NCBI RefSeq assembly: GCF_000203915.1
Contig: NC_008391.1
Span: forward strand, 1,302,001 to 1,366,000
From: Burkholderia ambifaria AMMD
GTDB taxonomy: Bacteria > Pseudomonadota > Gammaproteobacteria > Burkholderiales > Burkholderiaceae
Length of the DNA stretch: 64,000 nt
Direction of reading: 5' to 3'
Part shown: positions 45,373 to 55,593 of the stretch, one piece after another
Layout: each line of letters starts with the position of its first letter
Position numbering within the stretch: the first letter of the stretch is position 1
The notes under the pieces: model-generated
What the model was told of the DNA's origin: nothing
Database searches by the model: none
Seen by the model: only the letters and a program-made list of their open reading frames with translations
Translations under genes and position numbers: made by a program

Positions 45373-45389
45373 GACTTTGTCATGCCCCC

Positions 45390-45418
45390 TTCACAAACGC
45401 GGAATGTGACGCTAGAAT
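45390..45418 (+). promoter_or_regulatory. sigma-70 promoter of tRNA-Leu
   Basis: TTCACA (45390-45395) and TAGAAT (45413-45418) are 17 bp apart, close to the consensus, and end 14 bp before the tRNA 5' end. Confidence 0.65.
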
Positions 45419-45432
45419 TGCGCCCCTGCAGT

Positions 45433-45517
45433 GCCGACGTGGTGAAATTGGTAGACACGCTATCTTGAGGGGGTAGTGGCGAAAGCTGTGCGAGTTCGAG
45501 TCTCGCCGTCGGCACCA
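45433..45517 (+). tRNA. tRNA-Leu (anticodon GAG)
   Basis: An 85-nt tRNA with a 7-bp acceptor stem (GCCGACG/CGTCGGC), discriminator A and encoded CCA. It has D-loop GGTGAAATTGGTAGAC, anticodon stem CTATC/GGTAG around loop TTGAGGG (anticodon GAG), a long class-II variable arm, and T-loop GTTCGAGTC. GAG reads CTC/CTT leucine codons. Confidence 0.95.
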
Positions 45518-45548
45518 AACACGGTTTCTCCGTGTTTCGGGCATGTGC

Positions 45549-45585
45549 AAAAAACCGCGACAGCGCAACGCTTCGCGGTTTTTTT
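45549..45585. terminator. intrinsic terminator after tRNA-Leu
   Basis: AAAAAACCGCGA pairs with TCGCGGTTTTTT around a 12-nt loop and ends in seven Ts. The A-run on the other side makes it effective in both directions, serving tRNA-Leu and the convergent transketolase operon. Confidence 0.9.
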
Positions 45586-45609
45586 GTTTCGAGGACGTTG
45601 CACAGGCCG

Positions 45610-46608
45610 TTATCCGACCCACGATCTGATATTCGCGCGCATCGCGCCGACCGAGATCCCGTAGCGCTCGTGCAGCGTCGGCAACGCGCCCGCGGCGAGA
45701 TACGCATCCGGCAGCGCGATCTGGCGGAACGGTACGGCAACGCCGGCGCCAAGCAATGCAGTCGCCACCGCTTCGCCGAGTCCGCCGATCACCGTATGGT
45801 TCTCCGCGACGATCACCATGCGTCCCTTGCGCGATGCCTCGCGAACGATGGTCGCCGTATCGAGCGGCTTGATCGTCGGCACGTGCAGCACGGCCACATC
45901 GACGCGATCTGCTTCAAGCGCCTTCGCGACCTCGAGCGCGCGCATCGTCATGATCCCGGACGAGATCAGCAGTACGTCGTTGCCGTCGCGCAGCAGCTTG
46001 GCCTTGCCGAGTTCGAAACGGTAATCGTATTCGTCGAGCACGACCGGCACGTTTCCACGCAGCAGGCGCGCATAGACCGGCCCCTTGTGCGCGGCAATCG
46101 CCGGAACCATCTGCTCGATGTCGAGCGCGTCGCACGGATCGATCACCGTCATGTTCGGCATCGCACGCATCAGCGCAAGGTCCTCTGCCGCCTGATGGCT
46201 CGGCCCGTAGCCGGTCGTGAGTCCCGGCAACGCACACACCAGCTTCACATCGAGATTGTCCTCGGCGATCGCCTGGTGAATGAAGTCGTATGCCCGGCGT
46301 GTCGCGAACACCGCATAGGTCGTGACGAACGGCTGCACACCTTCGTGCGCGAACCCGGCGGCGGCGCCCATCAGCAATTGCTCCGCCATGCCCATCTGGT
46401 AGTAACGCTCCGGAAATTCCTTCGCGAAAATGTGCAGGTCGGTGTACTTGCCAAGATCGGCCGTCATGCCGATCACGTTGCCGTTCGCGCGTGCAAGACT
46501 CGCCAGCGCATGGCCGAACGGGGCCGAGCGCGTCGCCTGCCCCTCGGCCGCGATCGACGCGATCATCGCGGAAGTCTTCAGGCGCGGCTTGTTGTCGACG
46601 GTACTCAT
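45610..46608 (-). CDS. transketolase, C-terminal subunit
   Basis: A 332-residue protein with the pyrimidine-binding and C-terminal domains of transketolase: RYYQMGMAEQLLMGAAAGFA (catalytic glutamate region), TTYAVFATRRAYDFIHQAI, and the C-terminal VIVAENHTVIGGLGEAVAT. It needs the N-terminal subunit for a complete thiamine-diphosphate site. The start (46608) overlaps the upstream subunit stop by 4 nt (ATGA), so translation is coupled. Split transketolases of this size occur in specialised sugar pathways such as apiose and sulfosugar degradation. The donor/acceptor pair here is unknown. Confidence 0.92.
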   Translation of the reverse strand: MSTVDNKPRLKTSAMIASIAAEGQATRSAPFGHALASLARANGNVIGMTADLGKYTDLHIFAKEFPERYYQMGMAEQLLMGAAAGFAHEGVQPFVTTYAVFATRRAYDFIHQAIAEDNLDVKLVCALPGLTTGYGPSHQAAEDLALMRAMPNMTVIDPCDALDIEQMVPAIAAHKGPVYARLLRGNVPVVLDEYDYRFELGKAKLLRDGNDVLLISSGIMTMRALEVAKALEADRVDVAVLHVPTIKPLDTATIVREASRKGRMVIVAENHTVIGGLGEAVATALLGAGVAVPFRQIALPDAYLAAGALPTLHERYGISVGAMRANIRSWVG

Positions 46609-47450
46609 GCGTGTCTCCCTGCTTCGAGTGCGTCGAGCGCGAGCTTCCACTCGTGTGCGTCGACGCGAATGAAATGGCTCTTCTCGCGTGCTTCGAGGAA
46701 CGGCACGCCGCACCCCATCTTCGTGTCGCAGACGATGATGCGCGGCTGCGGCTCGGCATGCCGGCGCGCGTTGTCGAACGCGCGCTTCACGGCATCGATG
46801 TCGTTGCCGTCCACGCGTTGCGTGTACCAGCCGAACGCCTCGAGCTTGTCGACCAGCGGCTCGAACGCCATGACTTGCGTCGACGGGCCATCGGCCTGCT
46901 GGTTGTTCACGTCGACGATCGCGATCAGGTTGTCGAGCTTCCAGTGCGCGGCCGACATGAGCCCCTCCCAGATCGCGCCTTCGTCGAGTTCGCCGTCCGA
47001 AAACAGCGTATAGACGAACGCATCCGAGCCATTGCGCTTGAGACCGAGACAACGGCCGACCGCAATCGTCAGGCCCTGCCCGAGCGAACCGCCGGACATC
47101 TCCATCCCGGGCGTGTAGCTCGCCATTCCGGACATCGGCAAGCGACTGTCGTCGCTGCCGTAAGTTTCGAGTTCGTCTGCTGGCAGGATGCAGGCTTCGA
47201 ACAGCGCTGCGTACAGCGCGATCGCATAGTGGCCGTTCGACAGCAGGAAGCGGTCGCGCCCTTCCCACTCGGGATCGTCGGGGCGATAACGCATCGCGCC
47301 GAAATACGCGACGGCCAGCACGTCGGCGATGTCGAGCGCCTGGCCGACATAGCCCTGCCCCTGGACTTCGCCCATCAGCACGGCGTTTCTTCGGATGCGG
47401 TATGCGCGCTCGGCGAGCGTGACCGCTTCATGGACGGTTTCGGTATCCAT
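46605..47450 (-). CDS. transketolase, N-terminal subunit
   Basis: A 281-residue thiamine-diphosphate-binding subunit. Landmarks are RDRFLLSNGHYAIALYAAL, SGGSLGQGLTIAVGRCLG, and the ThDP/Mg motif FSDGELDEGAIWEGLMSAAH ending IVDVNNQQADG, a variant of the GDGE...NN motif in which SDGE replaces GDGE. It is encoded 37 bp after the MFS gene and overlaps the C-terminal subunit gene by 4 nt. Together the two subunits equal one full transketolase. Confidence 0.92.
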   Translation of the reverse strand: MDTETVHEAVTLAERAYRIRRNAVLMGEVQGQGYVGQALDIADVLAVAYFGAMRYRPDDPEWEGRDRFLLSNGHYAIALYAALFEACILPADELETYGSDDSRLPMSGMASYTPGMEMSGGSLGQGLTIAVGRCLGLKRNGSDAFVYTLFSDGELDEGAIWEGLMSAAHWKLDNLIAIVDVNNQQADGPSTQVMAFEPLVDKLEAFGWYTQRVDGNDIDAVKRAFDNARRHAEPQPRIIVCDTKMGCGVPFLEAREKSHFIRVDAHEWKLALDALEAGRHA

Positions 47451-47487
47451 CGATAACTCCAGTTGGGGATCACAAGGAATCGGGCGA

Positions 47488-48813
47488 TCAGCGGTTGACG
47501 GATCGGGGCACCAGGAACACCAGCAGTGCGCCGACCGTGATCGCGGCGGAGATGAAGAGCAGCCCCGCGGTGGACTTGCCGGTCAGGTCGTTCAGCCAGC
47601 CGACGATCGCCGGGGAAAAGAAGCCCGCCAGGTTCGCGAAGCAGTTGACCGCGGCGATCCCGGCGGCTGCCGACATCCCGCCCAGCAGCGCCGTCGGCAG
47701 CGACCAGAACTGCGACGACGACGCGAGGATGCCGGCGGACGCAATGCTCAGGCACACGATCGACGCACCGACGCTGCCGAGCAGCGGCAACGTCGCGAAG
47801 CCCGCCGCGGCGATCAGCATCGGCACCGCCAGATGGAGGCGGCGCTCACGGCGGCGATCCGCACTCATGCCGATCAGCGGCAGCGCGACGATCGCACACG
47901 CATACGGAACCGCGGTGAACAGGCCGACCCACAGCGGATCGGCGACACCTGCCTTGCGAATGATCGTGGGCAGCCAGAACGTGAGCCCGTACTGCCCGAG
48001 CACGACGCAGAAATAGATCGCGGCCATCAGCCACAGGCGGCGGTCGGCGACGAATGCACGAATCGACAGGTGGGCGGTCGTGTGCTCGGCATCGGCCGAT
48101 ACGTTGCGCGTCAGCAAGGCCTTTTCGGCGTCGGTCAGCCATTTCGCGCCGGCGATGCCGTCGTCGAGATACAGCAGGATCGCGAAGCCGAGGACCAACG
48201 AAGGCAGCGCCTCGAGCAGGAACAGCCACTTCCAGCCCGCCATCGACATCGCGCCGTGCAGCGAGTGCATGATCGCGCCCGACAGCGGGCCGCCGATGAT
48301 CCCGGCGAGCGGAATCGCCATGAAGAACATCGACAGCGCCTTCGCGCGACGCGCCGACGGAAACCAGTACGTGAGGTACAGGATCACGCCCGGCGCAAAA
48401 CCCGCCTCGGCGACGCCGAGCAAAAACCGCAGCGCATAGAATGCGCCGGGCGACTTGACGAACACGAAGCTGGCCGAAATCACGGCCCACGTCAGCATGA
48501 TGCGCGCGAGCCAGCGGCGCGCGCCGACGCGGTGCAGGATCAGGTTGCTCGGGACTTCGAACAAAAAGTAGCCGAGAAAGAAGATGCCTGCGCCCATCCC
48601 GTATACCGTCTCGCTGAAGCGCAGGTCGTTGAGCATCTGCAGTTTCGCGAATCCGACGTTGACGCGGTCGAGATACGCGCCCAGGTAGCACAACATCAGG
48701 AACGGGATCAGCCGCCGCGCGACCTTCGCATAAGTGGCCGCCTCGAACGTCCGTGCATCGTCCCGTTGCAGCATGTCGCCCTGAACCGGCGATGCGGGGT
48801 ACTTTGCTCTCAT
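47488..48813 (-). CDS. MFS transporter, anion:cation symporter type
   Basis: A 441-residue inner-membrane permease with 12 predicted TM segments. Features of the ACS family (hexuronate, tartrate, phthalate carriers) are LCYLGAYLDRVNVGFAKLQM in TM1, FFLGYFLFEVPSNLILHRVG, and RFLLGVAEAGFAPGVILYLTYWFP. The start at 48813 gives a normal short N-terminus; the longer frame overlaps the SDR gene. It lies between the SDR and transketolase genes and probably imports the substrate of that pathway, an acidic sugar or related organic acid. Confidence 0.88.
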   Translation of the reverse strand: MRAKYPASPVQGDMLQRDDARTFEAATYAKVARRLIPFLMLCYLGAYLDRVNVGFAKLQMLNDLRFSETVYGMGAGIFFLGYFLFEVPSNLILHRVGARRWLARIMLTWAVISASFVFVKSPGAFYALRFLLGVAEAGFAPGVILYLTYWFPSARRAKALSMFFMAIPLAGIIGGPLSGAIMHSLHGAMSMAGWKWLFLLEALPSLVLGFAILLYLDDGIAGAKWLTDAEKALLTRNVSADAEHTTAHLSIRAFVADRRLWLMAAIYFCVVLGQYGLTFWLPTIIRKAGVADPLWVGLFTAVPYACAIVALPLIGMSADRRRERRLHLAVPMLIAAAGFATLPLLGSVGASIVCLSIASAGILASSSQFWSLPTALLGGMSAAAGIAAVNCFANLAGFFSPAIVGWLNDLTGKSTAGLLFISAAITVGALLVFLVPRSVNR

Positions 48814-48887
48814 CTTCGTCTCCTGCCATGGCCCCGGGTTGTCCCGGGTGCATGATGGTCGGCGCCGCGCGCTTCGCGGCGCCGTTC

Positions 48888-49637
48888 TCAGTGAATCAGC
48901 ATCCCGCCATTGACGTCGAGCGTGATGCCCGTCAGGTAGCTCGACAGGTCGCTCAGCAGGAACAGGCACGCATTGGCGACATCGGCGGCATCGCCGAGGC
49001 GGCCGAGCGGAATGCCCTTGATGATCTCCTCGCGCATTTCCGGCGTCAGCTTGTCCCCGGTGATGTCGGTCTGGATCAGACCCGGCGTGATCGAATTGAT
49101 GCGGATATGGTCGGCGCCGAATTCACGTGCCATCGCCTTCGCGAGACCGAGCACGCCGGCCTTGGCGGCGCTGTAGTGCGGCCCGCCGAAGATGCCGCCG
49201 CCGCGCTGCGCGGACACCGACGACATGCAGACGATGCTGCCGCCTCGCTGCTCCTTCATCGCGGGCAGCACCGCTTGCGACATGTACAGCGTGCCGCGCA
49301 GGTTCACGTCGACGATCGCATCGAAGTCGCGCCCGGAGATGTCCAGCGTGCGCACGGGCTGCGTGATGCCGGCGTTGTTCACGAGGCCGTCGATACGCCC
49401 ATAGCGCTCCAGCGTCGCGCGGGCCGCGGCCACGCATGCATCGCGATCGGTCACGTCGCAAGCCAGCCCGAGATGGCCCGTCCCGAGATCGGCGGCAGCC
49501 GCCTCGGCGTCTTCGCGACGAAGGTCGAGAATCGCAATGCGCGCGCCGTGGGCGGCGAGCGCGCGGGCGGTGGCCTTGCCGATGCCGCGCGGCGACGCCG
49601 CGCCGGTCACGATGATGGTCTTGTTGTCGAGCAACAT
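48888..49637 (-). CDS. short-chain dehydrogenase/reductase
   Basis: A 249-residue classical SDR. Cofactor motif IIVTGAASPRGIGKA (TGxxxxxGIG, one residue longer than usual); NNAGITQP; catalytic Ser in SIVCMSSVSAQ; Tyr/Lys in HYSAAKAGV; C-terminal TGITLDVNGG. It probably oxidises a sugar, polyol or hydroxy acid as the first step of the transketolase cluster. It is the first gene of that four-gene operon, 74 bp before the transporter gene. Confidence 0.9.
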   Translation of the reverse strand: MLLDNKTIIVTGAASPRGIGKATARALAAHGARIAILDLRREDAEAAAADLGTGHLGLACDVTDRDACVAAARATLERYGRIDGLVNNAGITQPVRTLDISGRDFDAIVDVNLRGTLYMSQAVLPAMKEQRGGSIVCMSSVSAQRGGGIFGGPHYSAAKAGVLGLAKAMAREFGADHIRINSITPGLIQTDITGDKLTPEMREEIIKGIPLGRLGDAADVANACLFLLSDLSSYLTGITLDVNGGMLIH

Positions 49638-49799
49638 CGTTCGTCTCCTGTGTTGATGTGTGTCCAGAGTGTCGGCTCGCCCGACACCCGCATCAACGCG
49701 GAAACGCTCAGCCATAGTTGAGAAAATTTCAGATGACGCCGCGCGGCCCGTCGCGGCGTGCTGCAACGCAATATTGCGTGCAGAAGGGAGGCGCTCCGC

Positions 49800-50699
49800 T
49801 CAGCTCGCCCGCCCGTGGCCCGCGACCTCCCGCTCGATCCAGGCGAGGAAGCGCTTCACGCGCGGTAGTTCCGCGTTCTGCCGCGGGTAAACGAGATGAT
49901 GCGCGCCGACTTCGACCGCATGGGTTGCGTCGAACACCGGCACCAGCAGCCCCTCGCGAATCTTCACCGACGCAAGCATCAGGCTTTCGAGCGCGATGCC
50001 GAGGCCCAGTGCCGCGGTTTCGAGCGACATGTACGAGCGGTCGAAGGAAAAATCGAAGGTCTTCTGAGCGGCGAGCGATACGCCGGCCCGGCCGAACCAC
50101 TGCTTCCACTGCACCAGCGGCGTTTCGGAATAGATCAACCGATGCGCGAGCAGGTCTTCCGGCGCCTTCACCGGATGCCGCTCGAGGTATTGCGGCGATG
50201 CAAGCGGCGCAATGAACTCGCCGCGCACCGTTCGGACCTCGAGGTTGTCCCAGTTGCCGTAGCCGTGCCGGACGTCGATATCGTAAAAGCCGTTCGAGAA
50301 CGATACGTTTTCATAAGAGCACGCCAGATTCAGCTCGATATCGCCGTTCGCCTCCTGAAACGACGACAGCCGCGGCAGCAGCCACATCAACCCGAAGCTC
50401 GGACTCGAATGCACGCGCAGGATGTCCACTTCCGTGCGGCTGGACGCACGCTCGGTTGCGCGGCTCAAGTCGGCGAGCGAACCGGTGACGTCCGTCAGGT
50501 AGCGTTCGCCGGTCGGCGTGAGGACGAGGCCGCGCCCCGAGCGCTGGAACAACGGCTGACCGATCTGCGATTCGAGGTTGCTGAGCTGGTGGCTCACGGC
50601 GGACGCGGTCAGGCCGAGCTCTTCCGCCGCGCGATTGACGCTTTTGGTCCGGGCGACACTTTCGAACGCGATGATGGCCTTGAGCGGCGGGATGCGCAT
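49800..50699 (-). CDS. LysR-family regulator, GcvA-like, of the transketolase cluster
   Basis: A 299-residue regulator of the GcvA-like group. MRIPPLKAIIAFESVARTKS begins the protein, and the helix-turn-helix is VNRAAEELGLTASAVSHQLS. The start at 50699 is the natural family N-terminus. It is transcribed in the same direction as, and 162 bp upstream of, the SDR-MFS-transketolase genes, so control of that operon is likely, though not from a divergent promoter. Confidence 0.87.
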   Translation of the reverse strand: MRIPPLKAIIAFESVARTKSVNRAAEELGLTASAVSHQLSNLESQIGQPLFQRSGRGLVLTPTGERYLTDVTGSLADLSRATERASSRTEVDILRVHSSPSFGLMWLLPRLSSFQEANGDIELNLACSYENVSFSNGFYDIDVRHGYGNWDNLEVRTVRGEFIAPLASPQYLERHPVKAPEDLLAHRLIYSETPLVQWKQWFGRAGVSLAAQKTFDFSFDRSYMSLETAALGLGIALESLMLASVKIREGLLVPVFDATHAVEVGAHHLVYPRQNAELPRVKRFLAWIEREVAGHGRAS

Positions 50700-50948
50700 G
50701 TTGGAATCCGTTGAAGAGAGCTGTTCGCCCGACGGGCCGGTGTCGGCGTCGCGGCATCGGGCGGGTAAAGGCGATTCGGTCGGTCGCGCGTCAATTCTAG
50801 AACGCCGGTCGCGAAGTGGCCGTTCCTCGCGTGCTTCCTCGCTGGCGAAAAGTGCCGACCACGGACAGGCGGCTTTCACGTGCGTTCGATCGCGGATACC
50901 CTTTCATCTTCGCATTCGCATCGCCACTCATCCGGTAGAGGCTCCCCC

Positions 50949-51371
50949 ATGAAACCCCGAATCAGCGTGCTGACCCTCGGCGTCGACGATCTCGACGCCG
51001 CCGTGACGTTCTATCGCGACGGGCTGGGTTTGCCGACGCAAGGCATCATCGGCACCGAGTTCGAACACGGCGCAGTCGCCTTTTTCGACTTCCAGAACGG
51101 ACTGAAGCTCGCGCTGTTCGAGCGCGGCAACATCGCGCATGACGCCAGGCTGCCGGTGACGGCGCGCAGCGCGACCGAATTCACGATCGGGCACAACGTC
51201 GCGAGCGAGCGCGAAGTCGATGACGTGATGCGGCAAGCGCTTGCCGCCGGTGCCCGGTTGGTGAAGCCGGCCGGAAAGACCTTCTGGGGCGGTTATGCAG
51301 GGTACTTCCAGGATCCGGACGGGCATCTGTGGGAAATCGTCTTCAATCCGGCGTTGATGCCGGGCGATTGA
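50949..51371 (+). CDS. VOC-family (glyoxalase-fold) protein
   Basis: A 140-residue vicinal-oxygen-chelate protein. It starts KPRISVLTLGVDDLDAAVTF, with YRDGLGLPTQG, and ends GGYAGYFQDPDGHLWEIVFN with the metal-ligand glutamate. Proteins of this length with FQDPDGHLWE are often annotated as glyoxalase/bleomycin-resistance-like; the substrate is unknown. It stands alone between two LysR genes. Confidence 0.88.
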   Translation: MKPRISVLTLGVDDLDAAVTFYRDGLGLPTQGIIGTEFEHGAVAFFDFQNGLKLALFERGNIAHDARLPVTARSATEFTIGHNVASEREVDDVMRQALAAGARLVKPAGKTFWGGYAGYFQDPDGHLWEIVFNPALMPGD

Positions 51372-51408
51372 CAGCCGCCGCCGCATTGTCCCGAGCGAAT
51401 ACTGCCCG

Positions 51409-52266
51409 TCACAGCACCGGCAACACCGCCCGGATATGCTCCGCAAACGCTGCCGCCAGATGCGACGGCCGCTTCCGGTCGAAGCGCAGCGTAATGCCCA
51501 CCGCCGGCAGCGGCGGCAGCCCGCGATCGCCAGCGAGAATCGCCAGATCGGCCGGCACCGCCGTCTGCGTCATCACTGCAAACGCCTGCCCCGAACGCAC
51601 GAGCGCGGTCAACCCCGCGAGGCTGCTGCTCGCATACGCGACGCGATAATCGCGGCCCGCGCGATGCAACGCGTCGCGGGCCGCGATGTGATCGAGCGTA
51701 TCGGGATCGGAAAGCGCGAGCGGCAACGGCTCGAACTGCGCGGCATCGAGGCCCGGATAACCGATCCAGACCAGTTGCTCGCGACGGATGATGTCGCCCG
51801 TCGCGCCATCATCCGGCACGGAAATCATCGCCAGATCCACTGCGCGCTTCTCCAACTGCTCGACGAGCCGCGGCGTCGGCCCGCACACGACTTCGACGAT
51901 CGCCTGCGGATGCTGGCTCGAAAACTGCCGCAACAGCGACGGCAGCCACACTTGGGCGTAATCGTCCGGACACCCGAACCGGATCGTCCCCGACAGCCCC
52001 GTGCCACACAGATCAGCCATCGCCTCGTCATGCTGCCGGAGGATCCGCTGCGCATGCACGAGCAGCCGCTCGCCGGGGTGCGTCAGCAGCACGCCGCGGC
52101 CGGTGCGCTGGAACAGCGGCTGGTCGACGCTTTCCTCGAGCCGGCGCATCTGCTGGCTGAGCGCCGACTGCGTGCGGCCGACCCGCGCCGCCGCGCGGCT
52201 CAGCGAGCGCACCTCGGCGATGACGACGAACGAGCGCAGCAGGTCGATTTCGAGCGAGCGTCCCAA
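51409..52266 (-). CDS. dgdR: LysR-family regulator of 2,2-dialkylglycine decarboxylase
   Basis: A 285-residue LysR protein read from a TTG at 52266, which has GGGAG 8 nt upstream. An ATG at 52293 has no such site and would add 9 residues. The winged helix is VRSLSRAAARVGRTQSALSQ. The effector domain (GTIRFGCPDDYAQVWLPSLL, DLAMISVPDDGATGDIIRRE) agrees, from memory, with DgdR of B. cepacia. It is divergent from dgdA, which it controls in that species in response to dialkylglycines. Confidence 0.9.
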   Translation of the reverse strand: MGRSLEIDLLRSFVVIAEVRSLSRAAARVGRTQSALSQQMRRLEESVDQPLFQRTGRGVLLTHPGERLLVHAQRILRQHDEAMADLCGTGLSGTIRFGCPDDYAQVWLPSLLRQFSSQHPQAIVEVVCGPTPRLVEQLEKRAVDLAMISVPDDGATGDIIRREQLVWIGYPGLDAAQFEPLPLALSDPDTLDHIAARDALHRAGRDYRVAYASSSLAGLTALVRSGQAFAVMTQTAVPADLAILAGDRGLPPLPAVGITLRFDRKRPSHLAAAFAEHIRAVLPVL

Positions 52267-53672
<1,406 letters not shown>

Positions 53673-53700
53673 CGCGCCTTCCCTACCTCGCACGCGCCGC

Positions 53701-53725
53701 CGCGCCGGTTCGAACGGCCGGCGCG
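53701..53725. terminator. GC hairpin between convergent genes
   Basis: A perfect 8-bp inverted repeat (CGCGCCGG, CCGGCGCG) with a 9-nt loop separates dgdA from the convergent SDR gene. No T-tract. Confidence 0.4.
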
Positions 53726-53747
53726 ACGGCTCGTGGTGTGCGGTCGA

Positions 53748-54497
53748 TCAATGCGCTTCGGCCGCCCACGCTTCGGCATCGGCGCCGGCCGGGATGCGCA
53801 TCGGGCACGACGGATCGGTCGCCGCCCGCCACACGGCTTCGGCGACGTCCCGCGCATGGGTAATCGGCGCGGATTCGTCGACCATGCGCCTGAAGGCCGC
53901 CGCCGCAAACTCCGCATAAGCTTCGTGCTCGAAGCCGTGCATGTGCACGCGCGCGTTATCGGCGAAACGCGTGTCCGGCGCACGGCCCGGCAGCACGAGA
54001 CGCGCGCGCACGCCGAACGGTTCGAGTTCGAGTGCCATCGATTCGGTGTACGCATTAACTGCCGCCTTGCTGGCGCGATAGGCGGCGACCAGCGGCAGCA
54101 CCTTCAGCGTGACGCTCGACGTAACGTTCACGACGACGCCGGCCCCGCGCCGGCGCAACTGCGGCAGCACGGCTTCCGTCACCGCGATCGTGCCGATCGT
54201 GTTGGTCTCGAACAGCGCGCGCACGGTGTCGAGCGGCATCAGTTCGGCCGGCGCGGCCGCGCCGAAACCCGCATTGTTGACGAGTACGTCGATCGGGCCG
54301 GCGGCGTCGATCGCCGCGCGGATGCTGTCGGGGTTCGTGACATCGAGCGCCAGCACGCGCAGGTGCTCCGACGGCGGCAGGACGTCCTCGCGCGGCGTGC
54401 GCATCGTCGCGACGACCTGCCAGTCGCGGGCCAGGAAATGACGGGCGATCTCGAGGCCGAAGCCGGAGGAACAGCCGGTGATCAATACGGTCTTCAT
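53748..54497 (-). CDS. short-chain dehydrogenase/reductase
   Basis: A 249-residue SDR. MKTVLITGCSSGFGLEIARH (TGxxxGxG with Phe), VNNAGFGAAAPAE, VNVTSSVTLK and YRASKAAVNAY (catalytic Tyr/Lys) place it in the retinol-dehydrogenase-like group with a C-terminus extended by Ala/Glu. It is divergent from an AraC gene 105 bp away, its likely regulator. The substrate is unknown. Confidence 0.88.
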   Translation of the reverse strand: MKTVLITGCSSGFGLEIARHFLARDWQVVATMRTPREDVLPPSEHLRVLALDVTNPDSIRAAIDAAGPIDVLVNNAGFGAAAPAELMPLDTVRALFETNTIGTIAVTEAVLPQLRRRGAGVVVNVTSSVTLKVLPLVAAYRASKAAVNAYTESMALELEPFGVRARLVLPGRAPDTRFADNARVHMHGFEHEAYAEFAAAAFRRMVDESAPITHARDVAEAVWRAATDPSCPMRIPAGADAEAWAAEAH

Positions 54498-54602
54498 GCG
54501 AACTCACTCCTGTGACGTGTTGGGCATGTGTTCGTACGATAGATGGCCGCATCCGTATTCGCTACAATCGAAAATCCGATTTTCTTTTGCGAGAGTCCGG
54601 CG

Positions 54603-55520
54603 ATGATCGATCCGCTAGCCGAGGTCGTGACGCTGCTGCAGCCGAGCACGCGGTATTCCAAACTCGTTCACGGCGCGAGCCCCTGGCGCATCAGCCGGAC
54701 GGTCGCCGGCGAGCCGTTCTATTGCGTGGTCCTGGAAGGTGGATGCCGGGTCGCGATCGACGGGCATCCGCCGATCGAGCTGCTACCCGGCGATTTCGTG
54801 CTGATTCCGGCGGCCTACGGCGTCGCGATATCCAGTCTCGAACTGCCGCCGCCGGGCGTCGAAACGGCCGCGCCGGTCGTGCTCGACAATGGCGAATACC
54901 GAATCGGCGACGCGAGCCGCCCAGTCGACGCGCGCATGATGGCCGGCCACTGCAGCTTCAGTTCGCCCGACGCTGCGCTGCTGGTATCGCTGCTGCCGCA
55001 ATACGTGCACGTGCGCGGCGAACCGCGCCTCACCACGCTCGTGCAACTGGTGCGGGACGAATCGCGGGCGCAGCGGCCGGCGCGCGAACTCGTGCTGTCG
55101 CGCCTCGTGGAAGTGCTGCTGATCGAGGCATTGCGGTTTTCCGCAGACACGGGCACATCACCCGGCCTCGTGCGCGGTCTCGCCGACAGCCGTCTCGCCG
55201 CCGCGATCCGCGGAATGCACGAACGCCCCGCGCACCCGTGGACGGTCGTCGAGCTCGCGAAGGAAGCGGCGCTGTCGCGTTCGACCTTCTTCGAACGCTT
55301 CAGCCGCGCGGTCGGCGTCGCGCCGATGGAATACCTGCTCACCTGGCGCATGGCGCTCGCGAAAAACCTGCTGCGCCGCGACGAAGGGCGCATCGCGGAG
55401 ATCGCCGGGCGCGTCGGCTACAGTTCCGCGAGCACCTTCAGCGTCGCGTTCACGCGGCACGTGGGCCGGCCGCCCGCGCAATATGCGCGCGACGAACGCG
55501 CGGCGGCGAGCGATGCATGA
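54603..55520 (+). CDS. AraC-family regulator with cupin N-domain
   Basis: A 305-residue regulator. The N-terminal cupin domain spans about residues 10-190 (ISRTVAGEPFYCVVLEGGCR, IELLPGDFVLIPAAYG). The C-terminal double helix-turn-helix is VVELAKEAALSRSTFFERFS and IAEIAGRVGYSSASTFSVAF. The start MIDPLAEVVTLLQPS is the standard family N-terminus. It is divergent from the SDR gene and probably activates it. The next AraC gene starts 73 bp downstream. Confidence 0.9.
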   Translation: MIDPLAEVVTLLQPSTRYSKLVHGASPWRISRTVAGEPFYCVVLEGGCRVAIDGHPPIELLPGDFVLIPAAYGVAISSLELPPPGVETAAPVVLDNGEYRIGDASRPVDARMMAGHCSFSSPDAALLVSLLPQYVHVRGEPRLTTLVQLVRDESRAQRPARELVLSRLVEVLLIEALRFSADTGTSPGLVRGLADSRLAAAIRGMHERPAHPWTVVELAKEAALSRSTFFERFSRAVGVAPMEYLLTWRMALAKNLLRRDEGRIAEIAGRVGYSSASTFSVAFTRHVGRPPAQYARDERAAASDA

Positions 55521-55593
55521 CCGGCACCCGCCACCGCCATCCCGTGACCTGCGTACACTACCGGTCACGCAACGACGACGCGCGAGGCAGGCG

